A stretch of DNA of 64,000 bases from Bradyrhizobium sp. SZCCHNS1050. Lineage in GTDB: Bacteria > Pseudomonadota > Alphaproteobacteria > Rhizobiales > Xanthobacteraceae. Location of the stretch: positions 1 to 64,000 of the forward strand of contig NZ_JAUETR010000001.1 in NCBI RefSeq assembly GCF_032484785.1, written 5' to 3'. Position numbers and translations under genes: made by a program. Shown piece by piece: positions 44,831-54,346 of the stretch (its first letter is position 1; every line of letters starts with the position of its first letter). Below the pieces are notes generated by a model that made no database searches, had not been told where the DNA came from, and saw only the letters and a list, made by a program, of their open reading frames with translations.

Positions 44831-47800
44831 GACGCGCTCTCCGCTTGCGTCAGGCGCGCGCGGGCATGCGCAAGCTCATCGGCGACGGCATTCCGGCGTG
44901 GCACCCACAGCTGCCGTCGCAGCGCGTCTTCGAATCGCGCCACGATCGCGGCGACGGCCGCGGGATTGCGTGCGGTCATGCCGTCCAGCACGGCCTCGTC
45001 GCGCAGCAGCGCACCATGCGCCAGATCGAACAGGTGCTCGGCAACGGTGTCGGAGGTGGCCGCAAAGGCGTAGAGCGCGTCGACGCCCTGCGCGATCTCG
45101 GCGACGCCGCGGTAGCCATGCGCGAGCATTCCCGCGATCCAGCGCGGATTGGTGAGACGGCCGCGCACCACGCGGGCAATCTCCTCGCTGAAGCTCCGCG
45201 CCGCCGGCGCCTCCGGACGGCTGGTGTCGAGATGAAGCAGTACGGGCGACGCGCCGAGCGACGCTGCAGCGGCTGCGAAGCCTCCGGCGAAATCGGCCAC
45301 CTCCTCGCCATCGAGGAGGTCGCGCTCACGATCGTCCTGCGGATGCACGAGGGCATCGGCGCTGCGGACACGGGCGCGGAACGTGTCGGAGGCCGACACG
45401 CCGTCATGCGCTCCGCCGAAACTGTAAGCGGTGCTCTCAAGATACGCTTCGCCGAGCTGCGACCGGCTCGTCCAGTCCATCCCGAGCGCGAGGTCGGCGG
45501 CAACGGCGCCGTAGCTGCCGGGCGCGCCGCCGAACACGCGCGCCAGGCTCTCGCCGCGCCGCCGTGCCGCGGCCAGCGGATTGTCGGCATCGTCCTCGTC
45601 GAGTGACGCCACCTTCTGCACGGCGAGATCAAACAGCGCGATCTGCGCTTCGAACAGGTCGCGGAACAGCCCCGAGATCCGCAGCGTCGCATCGATGCGC
45701 GGGCGGTCGAGCATCGCCAACGGCAGCACGTCGACGCCGGTGACCCGATTGGAGTTGAGGTCCCAGCGCGGCCGCGCGCCGAGATAAGCCAAGGCCTGGG
45801 CCAGATCGTCGCCGCCCGTGCGCAGCGATGCGGACGCCCAGAGATCGAGCATGAGCGCGCGCGGGTAGTCGCCATGATCCTGCAAATAGCGCCGGATCAC
45901 CTCATCAGCCGCGCGTACGCCGACCAGGGCCGCGGTCCGGGTCGGGATCGCGCGCGGATCGATCGCGGTCAGATTGCGGCCCGTGGGCAGCACGTCGAGA
46001 CGGCCGCGGCTCGGCGCGCCGGCGGGACCGGCAGCGACGCGCCGGCCATCGAGCGCGGCCAGCAACGCGCTTCGCTCGGCCGCAGCGCTCGCGGCGATCC
46101 GTGCGGCGATGTCGGCGCGATCGACCGTCACCACCTGCCCCATCGCCGCCGTGATCGCATCGGCCAGCAGGGCGGTCGCCGCCGTGTCGGGCGCCTCCCC
46201 AAACACATGCAGGCGGTCGCGCACCGCGAGCTCCTTGATGTCGCAGAGCTGCGCATCGAGCTGCGCGATCGCCTCGCGTCCGGTCATGGCACGGTCGAGC
46301 CCGCAATCGGCGGCCAAGCCGCCCTGCCAGGCCCGCGCAACGATTTCCTCCTCGAGCAGTTTCAGGCGGCGTTTGTCGAGGCCATCCGCCTCGGCATATT
46401 CCTCGACCAGCCCCTCCAGCTCCAGCAGGGATCCGTGCAGACCGGCCTGCGACAGCGGCGGCGTCAGATGCCCGAGCGTCAGTGCCGACAACCGCCGCTT
46501 GGCCTGCATCGCTTCGCCGGGATTGTTGACGATGAAGGGGTAGATCACCGGCAGCGGGCCCAGCACGGCCTCCGGCCAGCAGGCATTTGACAGCGCCAGC
46601 GCCTTGCCCGGCAGCCATTCCAGCGTGCCATGCGCACCAAGATGGATCAGCGCATCGATCAGCTCGGCCTCTCGCAGATATGCATAGAGCGCGACATAGG
46701 CGTGCCGCGGCGGCACGCTGGTGTCGTGATAACCGGACTTGCGATCGGCGCGACTGCCACGATCCGGTTGCAACAAGATCAGGAGTTTTCCCGCACGCAG
46801 CACCGGAAAATGGAAGGCGCCATCCCGGAACGCCGGGTCCGCTTCCGCCTCTCCCCAGATGTCATGTAGCGCACGCTGCAGATCGTCCGGCAACAGCACC
46901 AGAGCACACCGATAGGCCGCGAGCGGCACCACGAGCTCATCCGCCTCGTCCCGCAGCAGCGTTTCGATATCGTCCGTGGTCGGCGCTACGCGGCCGATGT
47001 CGTACCCCGCCTCCGCCAACAGCCGCGCAATGGCGGCTGCGCTTGCGCTGGTGTCGAGACCGACGGCGTAGCCGCGGCGGCCGCCGCGCGACGGATAATC
47101 GGAGAGCACCAGCGCCACACGCCGCTCGCCGGCCGGCAGCCCCCGCAATTGCGCCCATCGCGCCGCCAGCTGCGCGACGTAAGCAATGCGGTCCTGTTGA
47201 GGTACATAGCGCATCGCGCTGAACTGCAGACGCTCATCCGCCGGCGCCTCGCCCTTGAACGCAATCGGGCGCGCCAACAGCCGGCCGTCGAGCTCCGGCA
47301 GCACGACATTCATCGCGAGGTCCGTCGGCGACAGTCCGCGCGCCGACGAGGCCCAGGCCTCTTCCGTGCTCTGCGCCTGGATGATTTGCAGAACTGGTGC
47401 ATCGGCCACGTCGAGCACCGTGGTGCCGTCGTCGCGCAGCGCCGAGAACGCGGTGGCGTTCAAAATGATCGCAGGACGCCGGCGCTGGACGAGTCGCGCC
47501 AGTGCATCCCCGATATTGGGATCCTTCAGGCTGGTCACCGCGACCGCGACTGCCGCCAGCCCTTTGGCTTCGATCGCCCGCATCAGCTCAGCCATCCCGG
47601 CCGTATCGGCAGCGAGCAGGCTCGCACGGTAGAACACGATCAGCGCGCTCGGCCGCGCATCATCATGGCCGCAGAGATCATCGATGCCGACGGCTCCGCG
47701 ATCGGGCATGAAGCCGACGATCGAACCGATCGCGATCGGTTCGGCAAACTGCGCGTCGCGCCCGAGCAGCGTCGCGAGATAGCGCAGGGCCTCGCGCGCA

Positions 47801-48246
47801 TTGCCGACACCGCCCTCGTGCAGATAACCGTAGAGACGCGAGGTCGCGTCCTGCGGCAAGGTCGAGAGCTCAGCAAGCCTGTCGTCGGCGCGATCGTCAC
47901 CCGGCAGTGCCGCGAACAGGATGTGGCGGCTGCGGCAGACCGATGCGATGCGCTCCAGCCCGTACCGCCAATAGTCGAGCCCGCCGAGACAGCGCACGAC
48001 GACGGCGCGCGCGCCCAGCACGACGCGGTCGACATAGAGATCGACCGACATCGGATGCTTCAGCCGTTTCAAGCTGGCGAGGCGCAGGCTCGGCAGCTCA
48101 TCTGACGACGCGGTCCAGGCTTCGGCCAGCGCCGACAGGTCGGTGTCCGAGAACGACAGCACGACGATCTCGGCCGGCGACTGTGCAAGATCCACGGCCT
48201 GTTCGAGGTCGTCGAGATCCGCGCCCGTCGTCGCCAGCAGGTGCAT
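44827..48246 (-). CDS. cobN: aerobic cobaltochelatase large subunit
   Basis: 1139 residues. CobN binds hydrogenobyrinate a,c-diamide and, with the AAA+ pair CobS-CobT, inserts cobalt. The CobN/Mg-chelatase signature IHLGAHGTLEWLPGKALALSN (about 540-560) is present, as are WLPxK-flanking MQAKRRLSALTLGHLTPPL and a C-terminal AHGYRGVAEIAQGVD. It is slightly shorter than the Pseudomonas denitrificans protein. CobS and CobT chelatase partners are not in the window. The gene lies nine bases after cobW. Confidence 0.94.
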   Translation of the reverse strand: MHLLATTGADLDDLEQAVDLAQSPAEIVVLSFSDTDLSALAEAWTASSDELPSLRLASLKRLKHPMSVDLYVDRVVLGARAVVVRCLGGLDYWRYGLERIASVCRSRHILFAALPGDDRADDRLAELSTLPQDATSRLYGYLHEGGVGNAREALRYLATLLGRDAQFAEPIAIGSIVGFMPDRGAVGIDDLCGHDDARPSALIVFYRASLLAADTAGMAELMRAIEAKGLAAVAVAVTSLKDPNIGDALARLVQRRRPAIILNATAFSALRDDGTTVLDVADAPVLQIIQAQSTEEAWASSARGLSPTDLAMNVVLPELDGRLLARPIAFKGEAPADERLQFSAMRYVPQQDRIAYVAQLAARWAQLRGLPAGERRVALVLSDYPSRGGRRGYAVGLDTSASAAAIARLLAEAGYDIGRVAPTTDDIETLLRDEADELVVPLAAYRCALVLLPDDLQRALHDIWGEAEADPAFRDGAFHFPVLRAGKLLILLQPDRGSRADRKSGYHDTSVPPRHAYVALYAYLREAELIDALIHLGAHGTLEWLPGKALALSNACWPEAVLGPLPVIYPFIVNNPGEAMQAKRRLSALTLGHLTPPLSQAGLHGSLLELEGLVEEYAEADGLDKRRLKLLEEEIVARAWQGGLAADCGLDRAMTGREAIAQLDAQLCDIKELAVRDRLHVFGEAPDTAATALLADAITAAMGQVVTVDRADIAARIAASAAAERSALLAALDGRRVAAGPAGAPSRGRLDVLPTGRNLTAIDPRAIPTRTAALVGVRAADEVIRRYLQDHGDYPRALMLDLWASASLRTGGDDLAQALAYLGARPRWDLNSNRVTGVDVLPLAMLDRPRIDATLRISGLFRDLFEAQIALFDLAVQKVASLDEDDADNPLAAARRRGESLARVFGGAPGSYGAVAADLALGMDWTSRSQLGEAYLESTAYSFGGAHDGVSASDTFRARVRSADALVHPQDDRERDLLDGEEVADFAGGFAAAAASLGASPVLLHLDTSRPEAPAARSFSEEIARVVRGRLTNPRWIAGMLAHGYRGVAEIAQGVDALYAFAATSDTVAEHLFDLAHGALLRDEAVLDGMTARNPAAVAAIVARFEDALRRQLWVPRRNAVADELAHARARLTQAESAS

Positions 48247-48255
48247 CGGTAACGC

Positions 48256-49293
48256 CTATCCTGTGATCAGGCTCTGGATGGCAGCGGCATCGAGGCCGCG
48301 CTCGCCGATGATCACCAGCCGCCCCTGCCGCGATTCGCCCGAGCGCCACGGGCGCTCGAACTGATGCTGGATGCGGCTACCCACGGCCTGCACCAGGAGG
48401 CGCAGCGGCTTGCCGGCGACTTCCACGAACCCTTTCACCCGCAACACATCATGTGCGTCGACGGCGGCCGCGATGCGGTCGACGAGCGCATCGGGCGAAG
48501 CCTGCGCCGGAACGTCAAGCACGAAACTCTCGAAATCGTCGTGATCGTGCTCGGCCTCGTTGTCGTGATGCGACGGCCGGGCCGCGAGATCGTCCTCCGC
48601 GGCGGCACCGAGCCCGAGCAGCACCGAAGCCGACAGCCTGCCGTGCTCCGTCGCGATCACCTTGACGGCACGCTGCACCTTCGCCGCGATCTCGGCGGCG
48701 ACGTCCTTGCGCTGCTCCTCGCTCATCAGGTCGCTCTTGTTCATCACGACGAGATCGGCGCACAGCAGCTGGTCCTCGTAGACCTCCTCCAGCGGATTGT
48801 CGTGATCGAGCGACGCATCGGTGGCGCGCTGCGCGGCGAGCGCTTCGGGATCGTCGGCGAAGCGTCCCGCGACCACCGCCGGACCATCGACGACCGCAAC
48901 GACGCCGTCGACGGTGACGCGCGTCGCGATCTCGGGCCAGTTGAAGGCCTGCACCAGCGGCTTCGGCAGCGCCAGCCCCGAGGTCTCGATCACGATATGC
49001 TCAGGCGGCTCCTTCTGATCCAGCAGGCTCCTGAGCGCGGGGACGAAATCATCGGCAACGGTGCAGCACAGGCAGCCGTTCGACAGCTCGACGATGCGAT
49101 CCTCCGGACAATCCGGCACGCCGCAACCCTTCAGGATGTCGCCGTCGATGCCGACATCGCCGAACTCGTTGACGATGATGGCGAGCCGGCGACCGTTCGC
49201 GGTCTCGATCAGGTTGCGCACCAGCGTGGTCTTGCCGGCGCCGAGGAAACCGGTGACGATGGTGCAAGGCGTCTTGGCGAACGACTTCGTCAT
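48256..49293 (-). CDS. cobW: CobW-type GTPase metallochaperone
   Basis: 345 residues of the G3E GTPase family. Marks are Walker A VTGFLGAGKTTLVRNL, the metal-binding NGCLCCTVAD (GCxCC), GTP-specificity NKSDL, and a His/Asp-rich loop (HHDNEAEHDHDDF, about 240-252), followed by the CobW C-terminal domain. It probably delivers cobalt to CobN. The order hupE-DUF1636-cobW-cobN supports a cobalt-handling unit under B12 control. Confidence 0.93.
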   Translation of the reverse strand: MTKSFAKTPCTIVTGFLGAGKTTLVRNLIETANGRRLAIIVNEFGDVGIDGDILKGCGVPDCPEDRIVELSNGCLCCTVADDFVPALRSLLDQKEPPEHIVIETSGLALPKPLVQAFNWPEIATRVTVDGVVAVVDGPAVVAGRFADDPEALAAQRATDASLDHDNPLEEVYEDQLLCADLVVMNKSDLMSEEQRKDVAAEIAAKVQRAVKVIATEHGRLSASVLLGLGAAAEDDLAARPSHHDNEAEHDHDDFESFVLDVPAQASPDALVDRIAAAVDAHDVLRVKGFVEVAGKPLRLLVQAVGSRIQHQFERPWRSGESRQGRLVIIGERGLDAAAIQSLITG

Positions 49294-49313
49294 GGCGATA
49301 CGATCTCTCGTTT

Positions 49314-49709
49314 TCAGCGTGGCGCTGACAGCGCAGGCACGCGCGCGACGGTGTTCTTGCGAATGTATTCGGGACGCTCGCGCCAGGCCGGCAGGCCGGC
49401 GTCATGGCGCTGATGCAGTTGCGCAAATGTCAGCACATCCCGCGCATGCAGATCCGGATCGAGCGCGCCGAGCACATAGGTCCATTTGCCCGGCGCCGTC
49501 ACCGCAACCGTGCACGCACGATTGCAGTTCGACAGACACTCGACACCGACAACGGTGACACCGGCGCGCTGCGCGGTCGGCAACGTCTCGATCGCGGCGA
49601 GCAAACGGGCTCCGGCCCGCGGCTGATCAGGCGGCGTAGGTTCCGTCCCCTGCGAACGGCAAGTGACGCAGACGAACAGCGTCGTCTCACCAGTCTCGGA
49701 TGCGGTCAT
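49314..49709 (-). CDS. DUF1636 thioredoxin-fold/ferredoxin-like protein
   Basis: 131 residues. FVCVTCRSQG at the start and VECLSNCNRACTVAVTAPGKW in the middle give a CxxC and CxxxCxxxC arrangement like 2Fe-2S ferredoxins of the thioredoxin fold; DUF1636 proteins are often linked with cobalamin genes. It may carry an iron-sulfur cluster or bind cobalt. Start is ATG 49709, four bases after the hupE stop; 20 bp separate it from cobW. Confidence 0.8.
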   Translation of the reverse strand: MTASETGETTLFVCVTCRSQGTEPTPPDQPRAGARLLAAIETLPTAQRAGVTVVGVECLSNCNRACTVAVTAPGKWTYVLGALDPDLHARDVLTFAQLHQRHDAGLPAWRERPEYIRKNTVARVPALSAPR

Positions 49710-49712
49710 CAA

Positions 49713-50345
49713 TCAGCCGATCACGCCGGCCGCCGTCGCCGCGGCGACCCCACCCACCAGCACGATGGCAGCGCCCGCGAGCCGCAGCGCCAGCGGCGCA
49801 GCCGTCTTGGCCTTTGCCGACAGCAGCCTGGTGCCGAGGAACGCGCCGGCGGCGATGATGGTCTGGATCACGAGCAGACCGACGAGATAGGCCCCGAGCG
49901 GGGTATTCTCGGCCCCGACGATCGATTCGCCCAGCGCATATCCATGGACGAGACCGGTCACGGCGAACAGGCCGGCGACGGGCAGCACACCGAAACGGCC
50001 ACGCATCACCACCACCAGCCCAACCACGACGGTGGTCAGGCCGACCAGCAGCTCGGCAGCCGGGATGTTGGCCTTGGCCACATGAAGGCCGACGCCCGCG
50101 ATCATCGCGGTGGTGAAGGCGAGCACCGGCGCGAAGCCGCGGCCCAGAAGCGCTGCAACGATGCCCGCGCCCACGATCGCCGCCAGATGGTCGATTCCGA
50201 TGACAGGATGGCCGAGGCCGGACAGCATCCCCTGCGCAAACGTCTGCGGCAGCTTGCCCCCCATCATGTGATGCGCGAAGGCGGGATCGGTGGCGAGCAG
50301 CACCAGGCTCGCGGCTGCAAAGGTCGTGGTACGGGTCAACTTCAT
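49713..50345 (-). CDS. hupE: HupE/UreJ-type membrane protein, probable cobalt importer
   Basis: 210 residues. A signal-like N-terminus (TTTFAAASLVLLATDPAFA) is followed by AHHMMGGKLP and the family motif LGHPVIGIDHLAAI with its conserved His residues, then about six membrane segments. HupE/UreJ proteins move Ni or Co; members in cobalamin operons are predicted cobalt transporters. As first gene after the cobalamin riboswitch it would be shut off when B12 is plentiful. The metal is inferred from context. Confidence 0.85.
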   Translation of the reverse strand: MKLTRTTTFAAASLVLLATDPAFAHHMMGGKLPQTFAQGMLSGLGHPVIGIDHLAAIVGAGIVAALLGRGFAPVLAFTTAMIAGVGLHVAKANIPAAELLVGLTTVVVGLVVVMRGRFGVLPVAGLFAVTGLVHGYALGESIVGAENTPLGAYLVGLLVIQTIIAAGAFLGTRLLSAKAKTAAPLALRLAGAAIVLVGGVAAATAAGVIG

Positions 50346-50477
50346 GGCCGTCTCCGTCGCTTGCCGGCTCCCCAGAGGACCGGACGATGCGCTGCATCCG
50401 ACGGCACCCCGCCCATCCCGGCGGGATCAGAACCAGCATCGCGACTCCCCGCGCGACGGGTCGGCCAACAGCAATGT

Positions 50478-50668
50478 CGACGGCAGGTCTCCTGGCTCTC
50501 GGGTCACCGCATGAAGCCACCTTCCCGGTTTCCCAGTGGTGTCTTGGCCTCACACTCGCCGATTACAGTTGCGGGGGCAGCCACGGCCTTGGGTCAAGAA
50601 CCCGCACCGTGTTCCCTAAATCTCTCCTTTCGGAGAACCGTCATCTGTTAGATACGGGTCGCACCAAA
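50478..50668 (-). promoter_or_regulatory. cobalamin (adenosylcobalamin) riboswitch
   Basis: The minus strand contains the conserved core: GCTGCCCCCGCAACTGTAA near the middle and the B12 box AGCCAGGAGACCTGCCG (about 50497-50480) at the 3' side, with GGTGCGGGTTCTTGACCC and P1-side sequence between. It sits 130 bases upstream of hupE, so it controls hupE-DUF1636-cobW-cobN-cobG-cobH-cobI-cobJ. The plus-strand cobU starts just beyond its 5' end and is not regulated by it. Confidence 0.93.
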
Positions 50669-50691
50669 GCCCGTCAATCGGAATCGTCCCC

Positions 50692-51228
50692 ATGGTCCCC
50701 GCCCCGCCGCATCCCGCCCTGCCGCGCCTGACGCTGGTGCTCGGCGGTGCGCGCTCGGGCAAGAGCCGCCATGCCGAGGCCCTCGTCACCGCCCTTCCCG
50801 CGCCTTGGACCTATGTTGCAACCGCGCAGGCGTTCGACGCCGAAATGACCGACCGGATCGCCCAGCACAAGGCGCGCCGCGCCAAGGGATGGCAGACGCT
50901 GGAGACGGCGCATGATCTCGCGGGCCTCGTCCGGGCAAGCGGAGAATCGGGCGTACCGATGCTGATCGATTGCCTGACGCTCTGGCTCAGCAACGTGATG
51001 CTCGCCGACATGAACGTGCCGGCCAGATGTGCCGAGCTGATCGACGCGCTCAGGAACGCGCATGGCCCGATCGTGGCCGTGTCCAACGAAGTCGGATTGG
51101 GCATCGTGCCGGACAACGCGCTCGCGCGCGCCTTTCGCGATGCCCAGGGGCGACTGAACCAGGACATCGCGGCCTTAGCGGATCGCGTGATCCTGATGGC
51201 GGCGGGACTGCCGCTGACGTTGAAGTGA
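50692..51228 (+). CDS. cobU: adenosylcobinamide kinase/guanylyltransferase
   Basis: 178 residues (CobP in Pseudomonas denitrificans naming). It phosphorylates adenosylcobinamide and then transfers GMP. P-loop LVLGGARSGKSRHAE (near 15-30), YVATAQAFDAEMTDRIAQHK with the guanylylated His, and IDCLTLWLSNVM fit the family. It starts the plus-strand cobU-cobO-cobQ unit, and the gap to cobO is about 16 bp. Confidence 0.94.
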   Translation: MVPAPPHPALPRLTLVLGGARSGKSRHAEALVTALPAPWTYVATAQAFDAEMTDRIAQHKARRAKGWQTLETAHDLAGLVRASGESGVPMLIDCLTLWLSNVMLADMNVPARCAELIDALRNAHGPIVAVSNEVGLGIVPDNALARAFRDAQGRLNQDIAALADRVILMAAGLPLTLK

Positions 51229-51244
51229 CCAGGAGAAAATGCCG

Positions 51245-51853
51245 ATGACCGGAAGTGCCGACGATTCACGCCACAAGGCGAAGATGGAGAACCGCAAGGC
51301 GGTGCAGGATGCCGAGGTCGCCTCCAAGACCGTGGAGAAGGGCCTGCTGATCGTTCACACCGGCAAGGGCAAGGGCAAATCGACGGCGGCGTGGGGCCTG
51401 ATGCTGCGCGCACTCGGCCGCGGCTTTCGCATCGGCGTCGTGCAGTTCGGCAAAGGTGCGTGGGAAACAGGCGAGCGCAAGGCGATCGAGAAGTTCGGCG
51501 ATCAGGTGTCGTGGCACACGCTCGGGGAAGGCTTTACGTGGGAGACGCAGGATCGTGCGCGCGACGTCGCCGCGGCCGAGCGCGCCTGGGCGAAGGCTAA
51601 GGAGCTGATGGCGGATCCGTCGATCCGGCTGCTCGTCCTCGATGAGCTCAACATCGCGCTGCGCTACGATCACCTTGATATCGCAGACGTCGTCGCCACG
51701 CTCGCAGGGCGCCGTCCCGATCTGCACGTCGTCGTCACCGGCCGCAACGCCAAGCCGGAGCTAATCGAGGCCGCCGATCTCGTCACCGAGATGAACCTCG
51801 TGAAGCATCATTTCGCGGCCGGCGTGAGGGCGCAGGAAGGCATCGAGTACTGA
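51245..51853 (+). CDS. cobO: cob(I)yrinic acid a,c-diamide adenosyltransferase
   Basis: 202 residues. It attaches the adenosyl group to Co(I) using ATP. The P-loop [16 protein letters not shown] (about 38-53), [13 protein letters not shown] and [14 protein letters not shown] are diagnostic of the CobA/CobO family. ATG at 51245 lies nine bases after AGGAG; an ATG at 51239 is also in frame but only three bases away. cobQ follows after four bases. Confidence 0.94.
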   Translation: MTGSADDSRHKAKMENRKAVQDAEVASKTVEKGLLIVHTGKGKGKSTAAWGLMLRALGRGFRIGVVQFGKGAWETGERKAIEKFGDQVSWHTLGEGFTWETQDRARDVAAAERAWAKAKELMADPSIRLLVLDELNIALRYDHLDIADVVATLAGRRPDLHVVVTGRNAKPELIEAADLVTEMNLVKHHFAAGVRAQEGIEY

Positions 51854-51857
51854 GTTC

Positions 51858-53351
51858 ATGAGCGCGCGGGCCATCATGTTCCAGGGCACCGGCTCCGACG
51901 TCGGCAAATCGCTGATCGTCGCGGGGCTCGCGCGCGCGCTGACATTGCGCGGCCTCAAGGTGGCGCCGTTCAAGCCGCAGAACATGTCGAACAACGCCGC
52001 CGTCACCGCTGATGGCGGCGAGATCGGCCGTGCCCAGGCGCTGCAGGCGCGCGCGGCGCGGCGGCCGATGACGGTGCACATGAACCCGGTGCTGCTGAAG
52101 CCACAAAGCGAGATCGGGTCGCAGGTCGTGGTGCAGGGCCGCGTCATCGGCACCGCCAAGGCGTCGGCCTATCAGGCGATGAAGCCGCAACTGATGGCGG
52201 CCGTGCTCGACAGCTTCCATCAGCTCGCGGCGGATGCCGACATCGTGCTGGTCGAAGGCGCAGGCTCCGCCTCCGAGATCAACCTGCGCGGCGGCGACAT
52301 CGCCAACATGGGCTTTGCGCAGGCGACGCAGATTCCGGTGGTGCTGATCGGCGATATCGATCGGGGCGGCGTGATTGCGAGCCTGGTCGGCACCAAGACG
52401 GTGATCCCGCCGGACGATGCCGCGCGCGTGGCAGGTTTCCTCGTCAACAAGTTTCGCGGCGACCCCGCCTTGTTTGCGTCGGGCATGAACGAGATCGCGC
52501 AGCGGACGGGGTGGACATCGCTCGGGCTCATTCCGCATTTTCCGGATGCGCGCCGCCTGCCAGCGGAGGACGCGCTTGGCCTGGCTGAACGCGGATCATC
52601 GGGAGGACAACGGCCGAAGGTCGTCATCCTCGCCTACCCGCGCATTTCCAATTTCGACGAGTTCGATCCGTTGCGGCTGGAAGATGGAATCGATCTGCAG
52701 TTCTTGCGGCCAGGCACGCCGATCCCCGGCGACGCATCGATGGTGATCCTGCCGGGCTCGAAGGCGACGATCGCCGATCTCGCCGCCCTGCGCGGCGCCG
52801 GCTGGGACATCGATCTGGCCGCGCATCTTCGCCGCGGCGGTCGCGTGCTCGGCATCTGCGGCGGCTATCAGATGCTCGGGCGCGTGATCAGCGATCCCGA
52901 TGGGCACGAGGGTGCAGCTGGTTCCGTCGCGGGACTTGGCCTGCTCGACGTCGAAACGACCCTGACCGATGACAAGGCGTTACGCGAGGTCCAGGGCACG
53001 CTGACGCACGATAAGCTCTCGTTCCGCGGCTACGAGATGCACATCGGCCGCACGGAGGGACGGGCGACACAGTGCCCCTTCCTGACCTTCTCCGATGGCC
53101 GGCGCGATGGCGCCATCGCGCCTGATGGCCTGGTAGCCGGCTGCTACGTGCATGGCCTGTTCGCCGACGACGGCCTGCGCAGCCATTGGCTGCGCGGCCT
53201 CGGCGCGACGACCAGCGGCCTCTCCTATGAGATCGATGTGGACACGACGTTGGATGCACTCGCGGCGCATCTCGAGCGCTACGTCGACGTTGACCGTATC
53301 CTGGCATTGGCGAGCAAGCCCGCGCCGCCCGTGGCGGCTACAGGATCCTGA
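51858..53351 (+). CDS. cobQ: cobyric acid synthase
   Basis: 497 residues. It amidates the b, d, e and g side chains of adenosylcobyrinate a,c-diamide. N-terminal P-loop-like [42 protein letters not shown], and the C-terminal amidotransferase with Cys in [10 protein letters not shown] and His in GCYVHGLF identify it. The 3' end overlaps the convergent cbiB by 14 bp. Confidence 0.95.
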   Translation: MSARAIMFQGTGSDVGKSLIVAGLARALTLRGLKVAPFKPQNMSNNAAVTADGGEIGRAQALQARAARRPMTVHMNPVLLKPQSEIGSQVVVQGRVIGTAKASAYQAMKPQLMAAVLDSFHQLAADADIVLVEGAGSASEINLRGGDIANMGFAQATQIPVVLIGDIDRGGVIASLVGTKTVIPPDDAARVAGFLVNKFRGDPALFASGMNEIAQRTGWTSLGLIPHFPDARRLPAEDALGLAERGSSGGQRPKVVILAYPRISNFDEFDPLRLEDGIDLQFLRPGTPIPGDASMVILPGSKATIADLAALRGAGWDIDLAAHLRRGGRVLGICGGYQMLGRVISDPDGHEGAAGSVAGLGLLDVETTLTDDKALREVQGTLTHDKLSFRGYEMHIGRTEGRATQCPFLTFSDGRRDGAIAPDGLVAGCYVHGLFADDGLRSHWLRGLGATTSGLSYEIDVDTTLDALAAHLERYVDVDRILALASKPAPPVAATGS

Positions 53352-54309
53352 CCAGGACGAGTCCTGCGACGACCAGGGCTTGAACCAGACAGGCCAGCCG
53401 ATACAGCCGCAAGGCCTGCCGGATGTCGGACGCGTCGAGATCGGCGCGCCCGTCGCCCATCCAGGCATCGGTGACGAGATGACCGTGATAGACGCGCGGC
53501 CCCGCCAAGCGCAGTCCGAGCGCACCGGCCATCGCCGCTTCCGGCCAGCCGGCGTTGGGCGAACGGTGCTTCGACGCATCGCGTGCAACGGCTCGCACCG
53601 CGGCCGAAGCCGAGGCGCTCGGGATGCAGGCCGCGGCGGCTGCGATCCACAGCGCGGACAGGCGCGAGGCCGGCAGGTTGACGAGATCGTCGAGCCGCGC
53701 CGCCGCCCAGCCGAACGCGCGGTGACGGTCCGAGAGATGACCGATCATGCTGTCGGCGGTGTTGAGAGCCTTGTAGATCAGGATGCCCGGCAGCCCGCCG
53801 ACGACGAGCCAGAACACGGGTGCGACGACGCCATCGGAGAAGTTTTCTGCCAGGCTCTCGATCGCGGCCCGCGCGACGCCGGCCTCATCCAGCCGCTCGG
53901 GATCGCGGCCGACGATCATCGAGACGGCTCGGCGGCCGCCCTCGAGCCCCTCCTGCCCCAGTCCCTCTGCAACCGCGGCGACATGCGTGTCGAGACTGCG
54001 CTGGGCCAGCAGGCTGCTTGCCGCCACACCAAGGATGATGGTTGCGACCGGTTCGCCGACGAGCGCCTGCATGACCCATGTTGCGGCGAGACCGGTGGCC
54101 ATCATCCCCGCGACGAGCAGGCACACGAGCGCAATGCCGCGCGCGCGTCGTGCGGCAAAGCCGTCTGCTGCCCTGTTCCAGCGGCGGTCCCCCCATGCTA
54201 TCAGCGCGCCCACCCACATCACGGGATGACCGATCCGCTGCACCAGGACCTGGGGATAACCGACCGCCGCCTCGACGAGGAGCGCCGTGAGCGCGAGAGA
54301 GACGAACAT
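53338..54309 (-). CDS. cbiB: adenosylcobinamide-phosphate synthase (CbiB)
   Basis: 323-residue inner-membrane enzyme (CobD in Pseudomonas denitrificans) joining adenosylcobyric acid with aminopropanol phosphate. Several hydrophobic helices are present, and [37 protein letters not shown] and [14 protein letters not shown] are conserved. ATG at 54309 follows TGGAG; the frame extends to 54369 but would overlap the divergent cobD start. Its 3' end overlaps cobQ by 14 bp. Confidence 0.92.
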   Translation of the reverse strand: MFVSLALTALLVEAAVGYPQVLVQRIGHPVMWVGALIAWGDRRWNRAADGFAARRARGIALVCLLVAGMMATGLAATWVMQALVGEPVATIILGVAASSLLAQRSLDTHVAAVAEGLGQEGLEGGRRAVSMIVGRDPERLDEAGVARAAIESLAENFSDGVVAPVFWLVVGGLPGILIYKALNTADSMIGHLSDRHRAFGWAAARLDDLVNLPASRLSALWIAAAAACIPSASASAAVRAVARDASKHRSPNAGWPEAAMAGALGLRLAGPRVYHGHLVTDAWMGDGRADLDASDIRQALRLYRLACLVQALVVAGLVLVRIL

Positions 54310-54346
54310 CGATCTCCACTGAAGGAAAGACATGTAAAGGAAAGAG

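Noticed and set aside
49404..50651. A 415-codon plus-strand frame over DUF1636, hupE and the riboswitch
   Set aside because: It crosses a conserved RNA element and has Arg/Gly/Asp-rich composition without motifs.
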